Origin: Balneolaceae bacterium
GTDB taxonomy: Bacteria; Bacteroidota; Rhodothermia; Balneolales; Balneolaceae
Length of the DNA stretch: 32,933 nucleotides
Reading direction: 5' to 3'
NCBI GenBank assembly: GCA_003559375.1
Contig: PWLN01000433.1
Coordinates: 1 to 32,933, forward strand
In this document: one piece after another, positions 9,608-18,352 of the stretch
How the letters are laid out: every line of letters begins with the position of its first letter
Numbering within the stretch: the first letter of the stretch is position 1
Position numbers and translations under genes: made by a program
Notes under the pieces: model-generated
Database searches by the model: none
Seen by the model: the letters and a program-made list of their open reading frames with translations, nothing else
Told to the model about the DNA's origin: nothing

Positions 9608-11095
9608 TCACTGTACCGGAATTTTTACATAAGACCCTGCAGGAAGCGTATCATCAAGATAGACCTGGTTTATAATCGCCACTTCTTCCGGATCAATATT
9701 CATTGGAAGAGTTGATGGAAGCAGGTCACGAAAACGGGTTTCCCGGTCAATCTGTCTCACACTAAGCCGCACCGGGTTGATGTTTAGTATGCGCTGGTCT
9801 GTGAGTTGCCTGAATCCGCCGGTTGTCTCGGCAAACCTGGGTTTCATTGTATCAAACTTGCCACGCTCTGTGTAATTGATAAACCGGTAAACCCTTCCGC
9901 CATATTCGAGCGCATAAACATTCACACCAAGGTTCTGGTCATCACTTTGCACCATGAAATTGGCCTCATAAGCCGTGAGGTTTCCACTCCGGGTAGCACG
10001 CTGGTCTTCCGTTTCAATATTGTTCGCACTTAAAAATGATTGTATCGATTCCCGGGCATTTGACGACTCACTGTCTATCCTTAAAATCATCACTGCATCC
10101 TGTTCAGGGCTTAGCAGTACAACTTGTGTGGGTTGATTGATCATCCGCCAGTTCTGGGGTATTGGAAAACGGAATTCAAGTTCGGGATGATAGTAGGTTT
10201 GATCCTCCCTGAACCCGTTTCGGGGATTATCGCCAAACACCATACCATCCAGCATTTGCATATATATTTCCGTATTCAGTATTGTTTGTTCAAAACCTGC
10301 CTCTTCCCACTCTCGCGCCATTCGCGGTATGTTTCGCTCCCTTTCCCCCGGATCCGGGTGTGTTGAAAGCAGTGATGGGATTGACTGCCCCGCTCTGTCT
10401 GAAATTCGTTTCAACCTGGTAAAAAATGCAGCCCCTTCGGCGGCAACATATCCGGTTTTTGCAGCATATTCTACTCCAAGCCGATCAGATTCACGTTCAT
10501 GGTTTCGGCTGTGGCTCAGAAAAATGAGTCCGGCTGCCTGGCTGCTCAGATTCAATATAGTTTCTCCGGGCAGCCCAAGTAATTCCTGTCCAAGTATCGC
10601 ACCACCAAGAACTATCACGGAACCAATGGTTTGCTGCAATCCTCTTTGTGAAGCATGACGCGCCGCTACGTGGCCAATCTCATGGCCAATAACCACTGCA
10701 AGCTGAGCTTCATTATTCATATGAGCCATCAATCCCCGGGTAACGTATACAAACCCACCAGGCAGTGCAAACGCGTTTACAACGGGACTGTCCAAAACTC
10801 GAAATGTAAAGGCGGTTTCCAGGAAACGGTCGGCTGTTCCGGGCCTTCTCATATGGCTGTTGGCAAGAATTTCCTTGCTTATCTCATTAAAATAGTTGTG
10901 AATTCTTTCATCATCATACAATCCGAACTCTCTGATGATTTCCCTGTCAACATCTGTTCCAATCTGGACTTCCTGATCCCAGGAATAAGCATAGGCCCTT
11001 TTTTGGCCTGTAATCGGGCTTTCCTGAACTACACAGGATGGAACAAAAATGGATAAAAAAACAACGGGAAGAAAAAATTTGAATAACCTGTTCAT
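9608..11095 (-). CDS. M48-family metalloprotease lipoprotein (BepA-like)
   Basis: A 495-residue predicted lipoprotein: a hydrophobic signal ends in the lipobox-like FVPSC with Cys21 as the acylation site. The M48 zinc site is HEIGH at residues 138-142, with the downstream ligand glutamate expected in RESDRLGVEYAAKTGY (about 195-210). The preceding PVVNAFALPGGFVYVTRGLM is typical of the BepA/LoiP type, which degrades or assembles outer-membrane proteins in the periplasm. The C-terminal half (about 290-495) is unrelated to TPR-containing BepA and ends in a LysM-like YLDDTLPAGSYVKIPVQ. A TATAAT-like -10 is visible at 11138-11143, but without a good -35. It appears to be transcribed alone. Confidence 0.88.
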   Translation of the reverse strand: MNRLFKFFLPVVFLSIFVPSCVVQESPITGQKRAYAYSWDQEVQIGTDVDREIIREFGLYDDERIHNYFNEISKEILANSHMRRPGTADRFLETAFTFRVLDSPVVNAFALPGGFVYVTRGLMAHMNNEAQLAVVIGHEIGHVAARHASQRGLQQTIGSVIVLGGAILGQELLGLPGETILNLSSQAAGLIFLSHSRNHERESDRLGVEYAAKTGYVAAEGAAFFTRLKRISDRAGQSIPSLLSTHPDPGERERNIPRMAREWEEAGFEQTILNTEIYMQMLDGMVFGDNPRNGFREDQTYYHPELEFRFPIPQNWRMINQPTQVVLLSPEQDAVMILRIDSESSNARESIQSFLSANNIETEDQRATRSGNLTAYEANFMVQSDDQNLGVNVYALEYGGRVYRFINYTERGKFDTMKPRFAETTGGFRQLTDQRILNINPVRLSVRQIDRETRFRDLLPSTLPMNIDPEEVAIINQVYLDDTLPAGSYVKIPVQ

Positions 11096-11272
11096 TACAG
11101 TGACGTTTGAAGTTGATAAAAGAAAAAATGCTATATCATTATAAAGCTTATGGAATATTACATTGGTTCATAATCAATAGAATCTTTTTTGCTTATAATC
11201 AGCGTAGTGTAAAATTATTGATTCTATACGAACCTTTAAACTTGAATCCTGAACGAAAGGTAAGGTTTCAAA

Positions 11273-11306
11273 GTGTTTATTACGATAATGAACACCTAAT
11301 AAACAC
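11273..11306. other. competing hairpins in the murB-M48 gap
   Basis: GTGTTTATTA at 11273-11282 can pair with TAATGAACAC at 11286-11295 (one mismatch) or with AATAAACAC at 11298-11306 (9 bp perfect), so the two stems exclude each other. There is no run of T after either stem on either strand, so neither is a convincing intrinsic terminator. The rest of the 302-bp gap (11096-11397) holds no clear gene, although the minus-strand frame 11405-11280 reads like protein. Confidence 0.4.
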
Positions 11307-11397
11307 AAGATCAATCCCAACCATGTTTTCGATCACTTCATCTGAAAAATCAGGATACCGGCAGCCAGGATCATAACCTTCATTGTTTCGGCCAATC

Positions 11398-12426
11398 TTA
11401 CTCCACTATATTCACTTCCGGCTCAAGGCCTATTCCAAAATTTTTACGTACAGATTTTTGAATCCTCACGGCATGCCTGTAAACCTCATCACCTGTAGCT
11501 CCCCCGTGGTTTACGATTACCAGTGCCTGATTATCGTAAGTGCCAACATTGCCAACCCTCCTGCCCTTCCATCCAGCTTTTTCGATCAGCCATCCTGCAG
11601 GGATTTTAACCTGCCCATGATCTAATGGATAAGCTGGCATGTCTGGATATTTTTCTTTTAATAGTTGAAATGCTGACTGGTTGATCACCGGATTTTTAAA
11701 AAAACTGCCCGCATTCCCTATCATTGCCGGATCGGGAAGTTTTGACTGCCTGATCGCTATCACTGCACCAAATACCTGCCTGATAGAGGGATTGATAATG
11801 TTTCTCTCATCAAGGTACGATTTCAGAGCCTGATACGAGATGTTAGGAACATGATTCTTTTTTTGAAGCCGAAGTGTTACAGTTGTGATGATCACTTTCC
11901 CTTTCAATTTTCTTTTAAAAATGCTGTCGCGATAACCGAATTCACAATTTTCACTTTCGAAGGATTTTACCAAATAATCCTGCAGATCAAAGTATTCAAG
12001 TGATTCAAAAACCTGCTCAAGTTCCACCCCGTATGCACCGATATTTTGAATCGGTGCCGCGCCAACGGTTCCGGGTATCAAAGCAAGGTTTTCGATCCCA
12101 CCGTAATGCCTGTCAACTGCCCAAGAAACAAGATTGTGCCAATTTTCTCCGGCTCCTGATTCGATCCAGACATGATTATCATCTTCTTCTTGTACACGTA
12201 TTCCGGAAATAGATATTTTGAGAACAGGCCTTGTCAGAGCTTTCCTGAATAAAATGTTGCTGCCGCCACCCAGAATAAACGGTTTTTCTTTTTCAAAAAA
12301 ATTTTCTCGTGATAGTTTGAAAAGGTCATCTACTGAAAAAACTTCAATGAGCCGGGGGGCAATCACAGGCAAACCCAGAGTATTGAAATGGGTCAGATCT
12401 GCATTTATTGTACTCTTGATTGTCAT
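11398..12426 (-). CDS. murB: UDP-N-acetylenolpyruvoylglucosamine reductase
   Basis: MurB uses FAD and NADPH to reduce UDP-GlcNAc-enolpyruvate to UDP-MurNAc, an early cytoplasmic step of peptidoglycan synthesis. The 342-residue protein shows the FAD-binding motif ILGGGSNIL (about 51-59), the PGTVGAAPIQNIGAYGVEL segment, the substrate-side FGYRDSIFK and the catalytic serine S241 in GNAGSFFKNP. A catalytic glutamate is present in LEPEV near the C-terminus. The FGYRDS insertion and length fit the E. coli-like type I enzyme. Its ATG overlaps the stop of the gldE-like gene by 4 nt (ATGA), so the two are probably co-translated. Confidence 0.95.
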   Translation of the reverse strand: MTIKSTINADLTHFNTLGLPVIAPRLIEVFSVDDLFKLSRENFFEKEKPFILGGGSNILFRKALTRPVLKISISGIRVQEEDDNHVWIESGAGENWHNLVSWAVDRHYGGIENLALIPGTVGAAPIQNIGAYGVELEQVFESLEYFDLQDYLVKSFESENCEFGYRDSIFKRKLKGKVIITTVTLRLQKKNHVPNISYQALKSYLDERNIINPSIRQVFGAVIAIRQSKLPDPAMIGNAGSFFKNPVINQSAFQLLKEKYPDMPAYPLDHGQVKIPAGWLIEKAGWKGRRVGNVGTYDNQALVIVNHGGATGDEVYRHAVRIQKSVRKNFGIGLEPEVNIVE

Positions 12427-13802
12427 TGAACTTTTGGTTCTGTAAGCAATTTAACACGGAGTTTCTTTACTCGGTTATTTTTTACTGAGTGAACAGTAAG
12501 CTCCAGATTTTTATAAGTTACACGTTCTCCGATATTAGGAATCCGTTCAGTTAAATGATAAATAAGGCCGCCAAGAGTTTCAAATTCATCATCATCGGCA
12601 GAGATCTCGGTGCCCAGAATTTCATCGAGGTCATCGAGGTCAATTTTTGCATCAAAGATATAGATACCATTTTTGAATTTTGTGTAAAGTTTTTCCTCTT
12701 CGTCATCGTATTCGTCGCCGATATCGCCCACAATTTCTTCGAGAATGTCATCCAGTGTTACTATTCCTTCGGTGCCTCCATATTCATCCACCACAATAGC
12801 GATATGCGTCTTTTCGTGCTGAAAATCACGAAGCAGGTCGTCGAGCTTCTTTGTGGAGGGTATAAAGAGTGCTTTACGCGCCACAGTTTTCCAATTTATC
12901 ACACTATCTTCCATCTCAGTATTGATATATGGCAGAACATCTTTCGAATATATCACGCCAATGATGTTATCCAGGTCATTTTCATAAAGTGGCATTCTGG
13001 ATAATCCTTTTTCCCTGATAAGTTCAATTACTTCGGGTAATGTAGACTGTACCGGAACAGCAATAATATTCACACGGGAAGTCATGATTTCACGCACTGT
13101 GATATTGCCGAATTCGATCACATTCTCGATAATTTCACGCTCATCCCCTTTAATTGAACCTTCTTTTTCACTCATTTCCGCCATGGTTCTCAGATCCTGG
13201 GCAGTCATTCTGTTATCGGGTTTTGGGAGATTTTTTTCAAGTGTCATGGTACTGTTTGCAATCAGTTTTGAGACAGGTGAAAGAAGAATAAAGTTCACAT
13301 AGATAAAGCTGCTCATTCTTCTCGATACTTTCAGCGGGTTATTGATTGCAATAATTTTTGGTGTGATCTCACTCAAAATCAGAATCATAAAAGTTAGCAC
13401 AATAATTTCGATGGTATAAACCAATGCAAGCGACAGGCCATAGTGATAAGCAATTTTTCCGGCAATGACTGCGGCAAGCACCGAGCTCACAATATTTGCA
13501 AATGTATTGCCAATAAGAATCGTGGCAAGAAGCCTTCTTGGCTTATTGAGCATAGTGAAAATTCGCAGGTCTTTTTTTGCGAATTCACCTTCATTCTTCA
13601 ATTGGTCGAGCTGATGAACCAGTGAGAAAAAAGCCACTTCTGATCCAGAATACAGTGCGCTTATGAAGAGTCCAATGAACATAATTATGAGTTCAATAGA
13701 TATCTCGCCGAAATGAAGGGTATCGGTTTCTCCTGATATGAAGAATAGAAAGGCTGGAATCAGAGCAACAGGGCTACCCGGAGGTTCGTCTATTGTTTCC
13801 AA
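12423..13802 (-). CDS. gldE: CorC/HlyC-family transporter, GldE-like
   Basis: A 459-residue membrane protein with the order DUF21 membrane domain (about residues 30-200; GSEVAFFSL motif near 54-62), a CBS pair (about 225-350; EIMTSRVNIIAV and FQHEKTHIAIVVDEYGGTEG) and a C-terminal CorC/HlyC FAD-like domain (about 370-450). Such proteins are linked to Mg2+ or Co2+ efflux. In Bacteroidota the homologue next to ssb is annotated GldE, a gliding-associated factor, and the same adjacency is seen here. The start is TTG at 13800-13802 (leader ETIDEPPGSPVAL); an in-frame TGA lies just upstream and the next Met is residue 41. GldD is not adjacent. The gliding role is inferred only. Confidence 0.8.
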   Translation of the reverse strand: METIDEPPGSPVALIPAFLFFISGETDTLHFGEISIELIIMFIGLFISALYSGSEVAFFSLVHQLDQLKNEGEFAKKDLRIFTMLNKPRRLLATILIGNTFANIVSSVLAAVIAGKIAYHYGLSLALVYTIEIIVLTFMILILSEITPKIIAINNPLKVSRRMSSFIYVNFILLSPVSKLIANSTMTLEKNLPKPDNRMTAQDLRTMAEMSEKEGSIKGDEREIIENVIEFGNITVREIMTSRVNIIAVPVQSTLPEVIELIREKGLSRMPLYENDLDNIIGVIYSKDVLPYINTEMEDSVINWKTVARKALFIPSTKKLDDLLRDFQHEKTHIAIVVDEYGGTEGIVTLDDILEEIVGDIGDEYDDEEEKLYTKFKNGIYIFDAKIDLDDLDEILGTEISADDDEFETLGGLIYHLTERIPNIGERVTYKNLELTVHSVKNNRVKKLRVKLLTEPKVQ

Positions 13803-13841
13803 AGATCAAGTTATTGGTTAAAATATCATGTAAAATATGAC

Positions 13842-13879
13842 AAAAAAAAGGTGACGATCAAACTATAACCATCACCTTT
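13842..13879 (-). terminator. intrinsic terminator after ssb
   Basis: On the minus strand AAAGGTGA (13879-13872) pairs with TCACCTTT (13854-13847) across a 17-nt loop and runs straight into T8 (13849-13842). This is a good Rho-independent terminator 26 nt after the ssb stop. It separates ssb transcription from the gldE-murB pair, which then needs its own promoter or read-through. Confidence 0.72.
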
Positions 13880-13904
13880 AAAGTTAAGAAAACTTCTATT
13901 CTTC

Positions 13905-14342
13905 TTAGAATGGCAAATCATCGTCCATATCATCAAACTGATCGTCTATTTCGACAGCTGCTTTGGATTTATTGTTTTTTGCAGGGGCACTACTGCCGCC
14001 GCCGGAACCTCCGCGTGAATCGAGCATTTGCATATTCAGAGCCTTGATTTCTGTTGTGTATCGCTTTTGGCCTTCTTTATCTTCCCATTCCCTGGTTTGG
14101 ATCGGGCCTTCAAAATATACAAGCGAGCCTTTTTTCAGGTATTCCTGGCAGATCTCTGCAAGCCTGCCCCATGTAACAACCCTGTGCCATTCCGTGTTTT
14201 CCTGTAATTCACCGTTTCTGTCTTTATACTTTTCGGTGGTAGCCACATTCATAGTAGCAAAGGCTGTATTCGACTGTGTATAACGTACCTCGGGGTCCTG
14301 TCCTAATCTCCCGATTATCATTGCTTTGTTAAGTGAACTCAT
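13905..14342 (-). CDS. ssb: single-stranded DNA-binding protein
   Basis: SSB coats single-stranded DNA in replication and repair. The 145-residue protein has the OB fold (about residues 1-108, with [18 protein letters not shown], the [15 protein letters not shown] strand and [18 protein letters not shown]), a Gly/Ser-rich linker and the acidic tip DDMDDDLPF that recruits partner proteins. The ATG at 14340-14342 is chosen because a GAGGA ribosome-binding site sits 8 nt upstream and [14 protein letters not shown] is the family start; a TTG at 14357 would translate through that site. It lies 77 nt downstream of dapD, on the same strand. Confidence 0.95.
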   Translation of the reverse strand: MSSLNKAMIIGRLGQDPEVRYTQSNTAFATMNVATTEKYKDRNGELQENTEWHRVVTWGRLAEICQEYLKKGSLVYFEGPIQTREWEDKEGQKRYTTEIKALNMQMLDSRGGSGGGSSAPAKNNKSKAAVEIDDQFDDMDDDLPF

Positions 14343-14350
14343 AGTTATTT

Positions 14351-14355
14351 TCCTC
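14351..14355 (-). promoter_or_regulatory. Shine-Dalgarno site of ssb
   Basis: GAGGA (read 14355-14351 on the minus strand) lies 8 nt before the ssb ATG. Such sites are scarce in this window, and this one decides between the ATG at 14342 and the upstream TTG at 14357. Confidence 0.55.
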
Positions 14356-14419
14356 AAGTTTTGTCGTTAGTGTTCTACCTATAAGAACCGAAAAATCCGA
14401 TTTCCTTACAGAATTTTTT

Positions 14420-15166
14420 TTATCTCAGTGCATTTTCCAGTTCAAGTGATGCTTCACTGCCTTCATCACGATACTTCACAATAAGCGGGCAATACATACT
14501 TAAACCCATTTTAGATGCCCACTCACTGCCAGCGGGGCGTGTTCCCGGTACAACCACTGCACCTTCCGGTATGGCAGTGCCCTTGCCTAAAATGATATTA
14601 TTCACACAATCATAAACCGGCACCGATTTTGATAACGTAACTCCCGGTGCAATTACTGCACGCCTTTTAATCAATATTCCTTCAACAATAACAGCCCCGG
14701 CACCCACAAAACAGTCGTCTTCAATTACAACCGGGCTCAATCCTACAGGTTCGAGCACCCCACCGATCTGCACTCCGGCCGACAGATGTACGTTTTTTCC
14801 GATCTGGGCACAAGAACCAACAAGGGCATGGCTATCGATCATACTGCCTTCATCTATGTAAGCTCCAATATTCACATAGGCCGGAGGCATAATGATTACC
14901 CCTTTAGCTACAAATGCCCCTCTTCTCACCGAGCTTCCGCCCGGCACCATTCTTACACCATCAGAAACAGAAAACATTCGGGGAGGAATGTTATTTTTAT
15001 CTACAAAACCTTCATAGATACCACCATATTCAGCGTTTTTTCCTTCCCTGAATGCAGCCAGAATGGCTTCTTTAACCTCAATATTGGCTTTCCATGTATC
15101 ACCCGAAGGTTCAGCAGCTCTGATTTTTCCTGTTTCAAGTTCGTCAAGAATAACTTTCCAGTCCAT
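14420..15166 (-). CDS. dapD: tetrahydrodipicolinate N-succinyltransferase
   Basis: DapD transfers succinyl from succinyl-CoA to tetrahydrodipicolinate in the succinylase branch of DAP/lysine synthesis. The 248-residue protein has a short helical N-terminal domain and a left-handed beta-helix of hexapeptide repeats. Close matches to the E. coli type include RRGAFVAKGVIIMPP, VNIGAYIDEGSMIDSHALVG, SCAQIGKNVHLSAGVQIGGV and LEPVG. It is about 25 residues shorter than E. coli DapD, the loss being N-terminal. It begins 9 nt after dapA and ends the lysC-dapB-dapA-dapD unit. A DapH acetyltransferase is less likely given these motifs. Confidence 0.92.
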   Translation of the reverse strand: MDWKVILDELETGKIRAAEPSGDTWKANIEVKEAILAAFREGKNAEYGGIYEGFVDKNNIPPRMFSVSDGVRMVPGGSSVRRGAFVAKGVIIMPPAYVNIGAYIDEGSMIDSHALVGSCAQIGKNVHLSAGVQIGGVLEPVGLSPVVIEDDCFVGAGAVIVEGILIKRRAVIAPGVTLSKSVPVYDCVNNIILGKGTAIPEGAVVVPGTRPAGSEWASKMGLSMYCPLIVKYRDEGSEASLELENALR

Positions 15167-15175
15167 AAAAATGAT

Positions 15176-16051
15176 TTACCTGTTTTTTTGGTACCAATTA
15201 TTAATATGTTCATCGATTGCAATCAATGCATCAGCTGAAGGCAGCTCCTTGTGAGTAAGCGGCGGCCTCAAAACAGATGAGGAGATCCATCCTTTTTCTT
15301 TTAGCAGCCTTTTAACTGGAATCGGGTTTGATGCACTGAACATCGCCTTTACAGCAGTATGCCAAAGCGGAAATAATGTCTCCGTATCGCCTTTAAGGCA
15401 TTTCTCAGTATATAAGCCGACTTCTGACGGCCATATGTTCGAGCATACGGAAACCAGGCCTTTACAACCTGCTGCTGAAAAAAAAGGCAGAAGAGCGTCA
15501 TCGCCGCTATAGAGCGGAATCTCAGGAACAGCTTCACGAAATTCCTGAAAATCGTGAAGGCTGCCGCTGGCTTCCTTCATCGCCCACAAGTTCGTATGGC
15601 CATTCAGGGTTGTCATGACTCCGGGAAATAGTTTTACTCCGGTACGTGATGGTATATTATAAATCATGCAAGGCTTTTTTGCTTCATCAAGCAACACGTT
15701 GAACCATTCGGTTTGCCCGATTATACCAGGTTTTGAGTAAAGTGGAACAACCAGTAAGAAAGCGTCTGTTTTATTATTACAGTATGAAATCCATTCCTTT
15801 TGTTTGGCAAGATCAAACCCGCCTACACCGGCCATTACCGGAACTTTGAGGCCAAGCCCGCAAACAAAATCAACAACATCTTTTTTTTCCGAATCAGACA
15901 AGGCAAGGCCTTCACCGGTACTGCCAAGGATCAGAATTCCATTGCCTGCTGCCTCCTGCTTTCGTGCAATTTTTCCAAGGTCATCATAATGAACAGATCC
16001 ATCTGCTTTCATTGGAGTTACAAGAGCTGTCCATAAAGTTATATTGTTCAT
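15176..16051 (-). CDS. dapA: 4-hydroxy-tetrahydrodipicolinate synthase
   Basis: DapA condenses pyruvate with aspartate semialdehyde, the first step committed to DAP and lysine. The 291-residue TIM barrel carries the Schiff-base lysine K159 (AMKEASG), the proton-relay tyrosine Y131 and arginine R136 in YNIPSRTG, and the phosphate-like loop GSTGE at 43-47; the first Thr of the usual GTTGE is Ser here, a mild and common change. The ATG at 16049-16051 overlaps the dapB stop by ATGA. Genes on both sides act immediately before or after it in the pathway. Whether lysine inhibits it cannot be read from the sequence. Confidence 0.95.
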   Translation of the reverse strand: MNNITLWTALVTPMKADGSVHYDDLGKIARKQEAAGNGILILGSTGEGLALSDSEKKDVVDFVCGLGLKVPVMAGVGGFDLAKQKEWISYCNNKTDAFLLVVPLYSKPGIIGQTEWFNVLLDEAKKPCMIYNIPSRTGVKLFPGVMTTLNGHTNLWAMKEASGSLHDFQEFREAVPEIPLYSGDDALLPFFSAAGCKGLVSVCSNIWPSEVGLYTEKCLKGDTETLFPLWHTAVKAMFSASNPIPVKRLLKEKGWISSSVLRPPLTHKELPSADALIAIDEHINNWYQKNR

Positions 16052-16743
16052 GTGAGTTGTTTAAAGGCCTGATCAAAAATATCCTGAAATTGATATACAC
16101 CCGGATCAATGTAAGGGTTTGCAAGCAGGTAATTCGCAGCCCAAATGGCACCATGGGCAAATATATTGCGAGTGTGAGCTTCATGTTTCAGGTAGATTGA
16201 CTCGCCAGGCGTTTTAATGTGCAGATTGTGTATTCCAATAACATCACCCTGTCTGTCGGATGAGATGGATGCCTCCTGCCCGAGCCAGTCTCGCCAGGAG
16301 AGTGCTGTTCCACTTGGTGAATCCTGTTTTTGAATATGATGCACCTCATGAATGTGAAATTCAGGGTTAGCCAGCAACACAGACCCCTTTCCAAGTATAT
16401 GAATGGCTTTTCTTACAAGGTTCATGCTCAGGCTGAAATTTGAACCGATAATCCAGCGGGCTCCTGCTTTTTTAACCCGTTCCGGCAGTTCAGCGGGCCA
16501 TACAAAGCCGGTTGTGCCCCATATGGAAGGGATGCCGGCTTCCAATACGATTTCAATAACCTCAGATGCTGCACTTCCAGGAACAAATATAATTGCAATA
16601 TCGGTTTGTTTCAGTTTATCGGCAGTTGGCCTGTTAAATTCATCAAACGGCACTGCATTCTCTCCCAGTTCATGGAGAATTGTACCGCCGGTTTTTCCTG
16701 TTCCAATTACAGAATAAGTAAACTTTTTTTGATGTTTTGTCAT
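16048..16743 (-). CDS. dapB: 4-hydroxy-tetrahydrodipicolinate reductase
   Basis: DapB reduces the DapA product to tetrahydrodipicolinate with NAD(P)H. The 231-residue protein starts with a Rossmann motif VIGTGKTGG (12-20) and has the catalytic cluster EVHHIQKQDSPSGTA (133-147) with H135/H136 and K139. It is shorter than the E. coli enzyme (273) because the N-terminal domain lacks a few elements, as in other Bacteroidota DapB proteins. Both ends overlap neighbours by ATGA: its start with the lysC stop and its stop with the dapA start. The three proteins are thus probably made in coupled fashion. Confidence 0.94.
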   Translation of the reverse strand: MTKHQKKFTYSVIGTGKTGGTILHELGENAVPFDEFNRPTADKLKQTDIAIIFVPGSAASEVIEIVLEAGIPSIWGTTGFVWPAELPERVKKAGARWIIGSNFSLSMNLVRKAIHILGKGSVLLANPEFHIHEVHHIQKQDSPSGTALSWRDWLGQEASISSDRQGDVIGIHNLHIKTPGESIYLKHEAHTRNIFAHGAIWAANYLLANPYIDPGVYQFQDIFDQAFKQLT

Positions 16744-18095
16744 AACACTGATATAAATTTTTTGTGTAAAACTCTTACCACCTCTTCTGCCTCACCTTCT
16801 CCTACAAGAAAACAGAGATTGTGTGAGCTTGCCCCGTGGCAAATCATCCTGATGTTTACATTTTCCAGGGCACCAAATACAGGGCCGCTTAATCCTGCAG
16901 TAGTATCAAGGTTATTTCCAATAAGCGCAATTAACGACAAATTTCCTTCAAGATTTACTTCACAAAAAGAGCGAAGTTCACCGAGAACCTTCTCTGTCAA
17001 TTTTTGATTGCCCGGCGCATTGAGATCGGAATCGAGTGTTAACGCTACACTAACCTCGCTTGTGGTAACAAGATCAACACTGATTTTATGATTTGCCAGC
17101 ACCTGAAAAAATTTCGCGAGAAAACCATGGCGGTGAAGCATATCAAGGCTATGTACAGTTAACAAGGTCTGGCTCCGGCGCAGGCTTATAGCCCTGATAA
17201 CAGGTTTCTGCCGGGTTTCTTTTACAATCCATGTACCCGGTTTTTCAGGATGAATGCTCGATCCTACATAGACTTTGATATTCTTGCGGATAGCAGGCAC
17301 CATTGTGGCAGGATGCAATACTTTAGCGCCAAAAACAGATAACTCGGCCGCCTCATCAAAACTGATTTCCGTAATTGGCCTCGCATCGCCAACAACTCTC
17401 GGGTCGGTAGTGTAGATGGCTGTGACATCGGTCCATATTTCCAGTACATCTGCATTGATTGCTTCCGCAAAAAGTGCAGCCGAATAATCACTCCCATCTC
17501 TGCCCAATGTAGTAGTAACTCCGTTTTTGTCTGATCCGATAAACCCCTGAGTAACCACACGCTTATCGGGGATCAACGGCTCAAGCAGAGCAGCACACTT
17601 AACCGAAATAATTTCAATTCCGGGTTCCGCACTCCCAAAATTATTATCGGTTATTATGATTTCCCTTGCATCAAGAAGATGTATATTTTCGCCGGTAATC
17701 TCCCCGAGAATTGAACAGAAAATCAGTGATGACAACCTTTCTCCGAATGAGAGAATCTCATCCCTGAGCATCATTGTCATAATCTGTTTCCTTGATGCAA
17801 TTTCTTCGAGCTCATCGCACAGTTTTTCAATTTCGCCAGTAACGGTACCGGGATCGATCAGCTCACGACATATCGACAGGTGCTTATCGCGCACCTGCTT
17901 TGCAATTGATTTTCTTTTTTCCGTTGTAATATCGGTGGCAAATTCAGAAAGCAGGTTTGTGGTACCCGAAGTTGCGCTCACTACAATAATTTTCTTATCG
18001 GGATCACCCTTCACAATATTGGCACATCTTCTCATGGCCGAAGCATCGGCCATACTTGTGCCGCCAAACTTGGCAACTTTTAATAAATCCGGCAT
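16740..18095 (-). CDS. lysC: aspartate kinase
   Basis: LysC phosphorylates aspartate, the entry step to lysine, DAP, threonine and methionine. The 451-residue protein has the kinase domain (about 1-285) starting with KFGGTSMADASAM and containing QGFIGSDKNGVTTTLGRDGSDYSA (about 188-211) and WTDVTAIYTTDPR. Two ACT-type regulatory segments follow (about 300-451; LTVHSLDMLHRHGFLAK and LIALIGNNLDTTAGLSG). It is a monofunctional enzyme of the LysC/aspartokinase III kind, without a fused homoserine dehydrogenase. Its clustering with dapB, dapA and dapD suggests the lysine-directed isozyme. No lysine riboswitch is apparent in the leader; an 8-bp palindrome TGTTAACA lies at 18156-18163. Confidence 0.95.
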   Translation of the reverse strand: MPDLLKVAKFGGTSMADASAMRRCANIVKGDPDKKIIVVSATSGTTNLLSEFATDITTEKRKSIAKQVRDKHLSICRELIDPGTVTGEIEKLCDELEEIASRKQIMTMMLRDEILSFGERLSSLIFCSILGEITGENIHLLDAREIIITDNNFGSAEPGIEIISVKCAALLEPLIPDKRVVTQGFIGSDKNGVTTTLGRDGSDYSAALFAEAINADVLEIWTDVTAIYTTDPRVVGDARPITEISFDEAAELSVFGAKVLHPATMVPAIRKNIKVYVGSSIHPEKPGTWIVKETRQKPVIRAISLRRSQTLLTVHSLDMLHRHGFLAKFFQVLANHKISVDLVTTSEVSVALTLDSDLNAPGNQKLTEKVLGELRSFCEVNLEGNLSLIALIGNNLDTTAGLSGPVFGALENVNIRMICHGASSHNLCFLVGEGEAEEVVRVLHKKFISVL

Positions 18096-18352
18096 AGTTT
18101 AATTCTTATAAAAATTACAGCACAGAAAAATAGGGAAATTCTTTACGTAATTCATTGTTAACATTGTTAGCCATAATTATTTAACAAGTTCCAAAGAAAA
18201 TCTCCTTATTGCACATCGCTTCTTTGTTTGTTTGGAAGCGGAATAAAGGATGTGGGATGATACAGATGGTTGTTAGTTGATAGCTGAGAGCTGATAGCTA
18301 TCCACATGTACCTATGGTAAAACGTTTAAAATATATGATGAATTACCCAAAA

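Noticed and set aside
11107-11376. 89-residue plus-strand frame between the M48 gene and murB
   Set aside because: Low-complexity, no motif, and opposite to all neighbours. Better read as non-coding or a decayed remnant on the other strand.
18096-18240. Lysine riboswitch in the lysC leader
   Set aside because: The leader is AT-rich, and I could not find the long conserved L-box core or a terminator/anti-terminator pair. Only an 8-bp palindrome is present.
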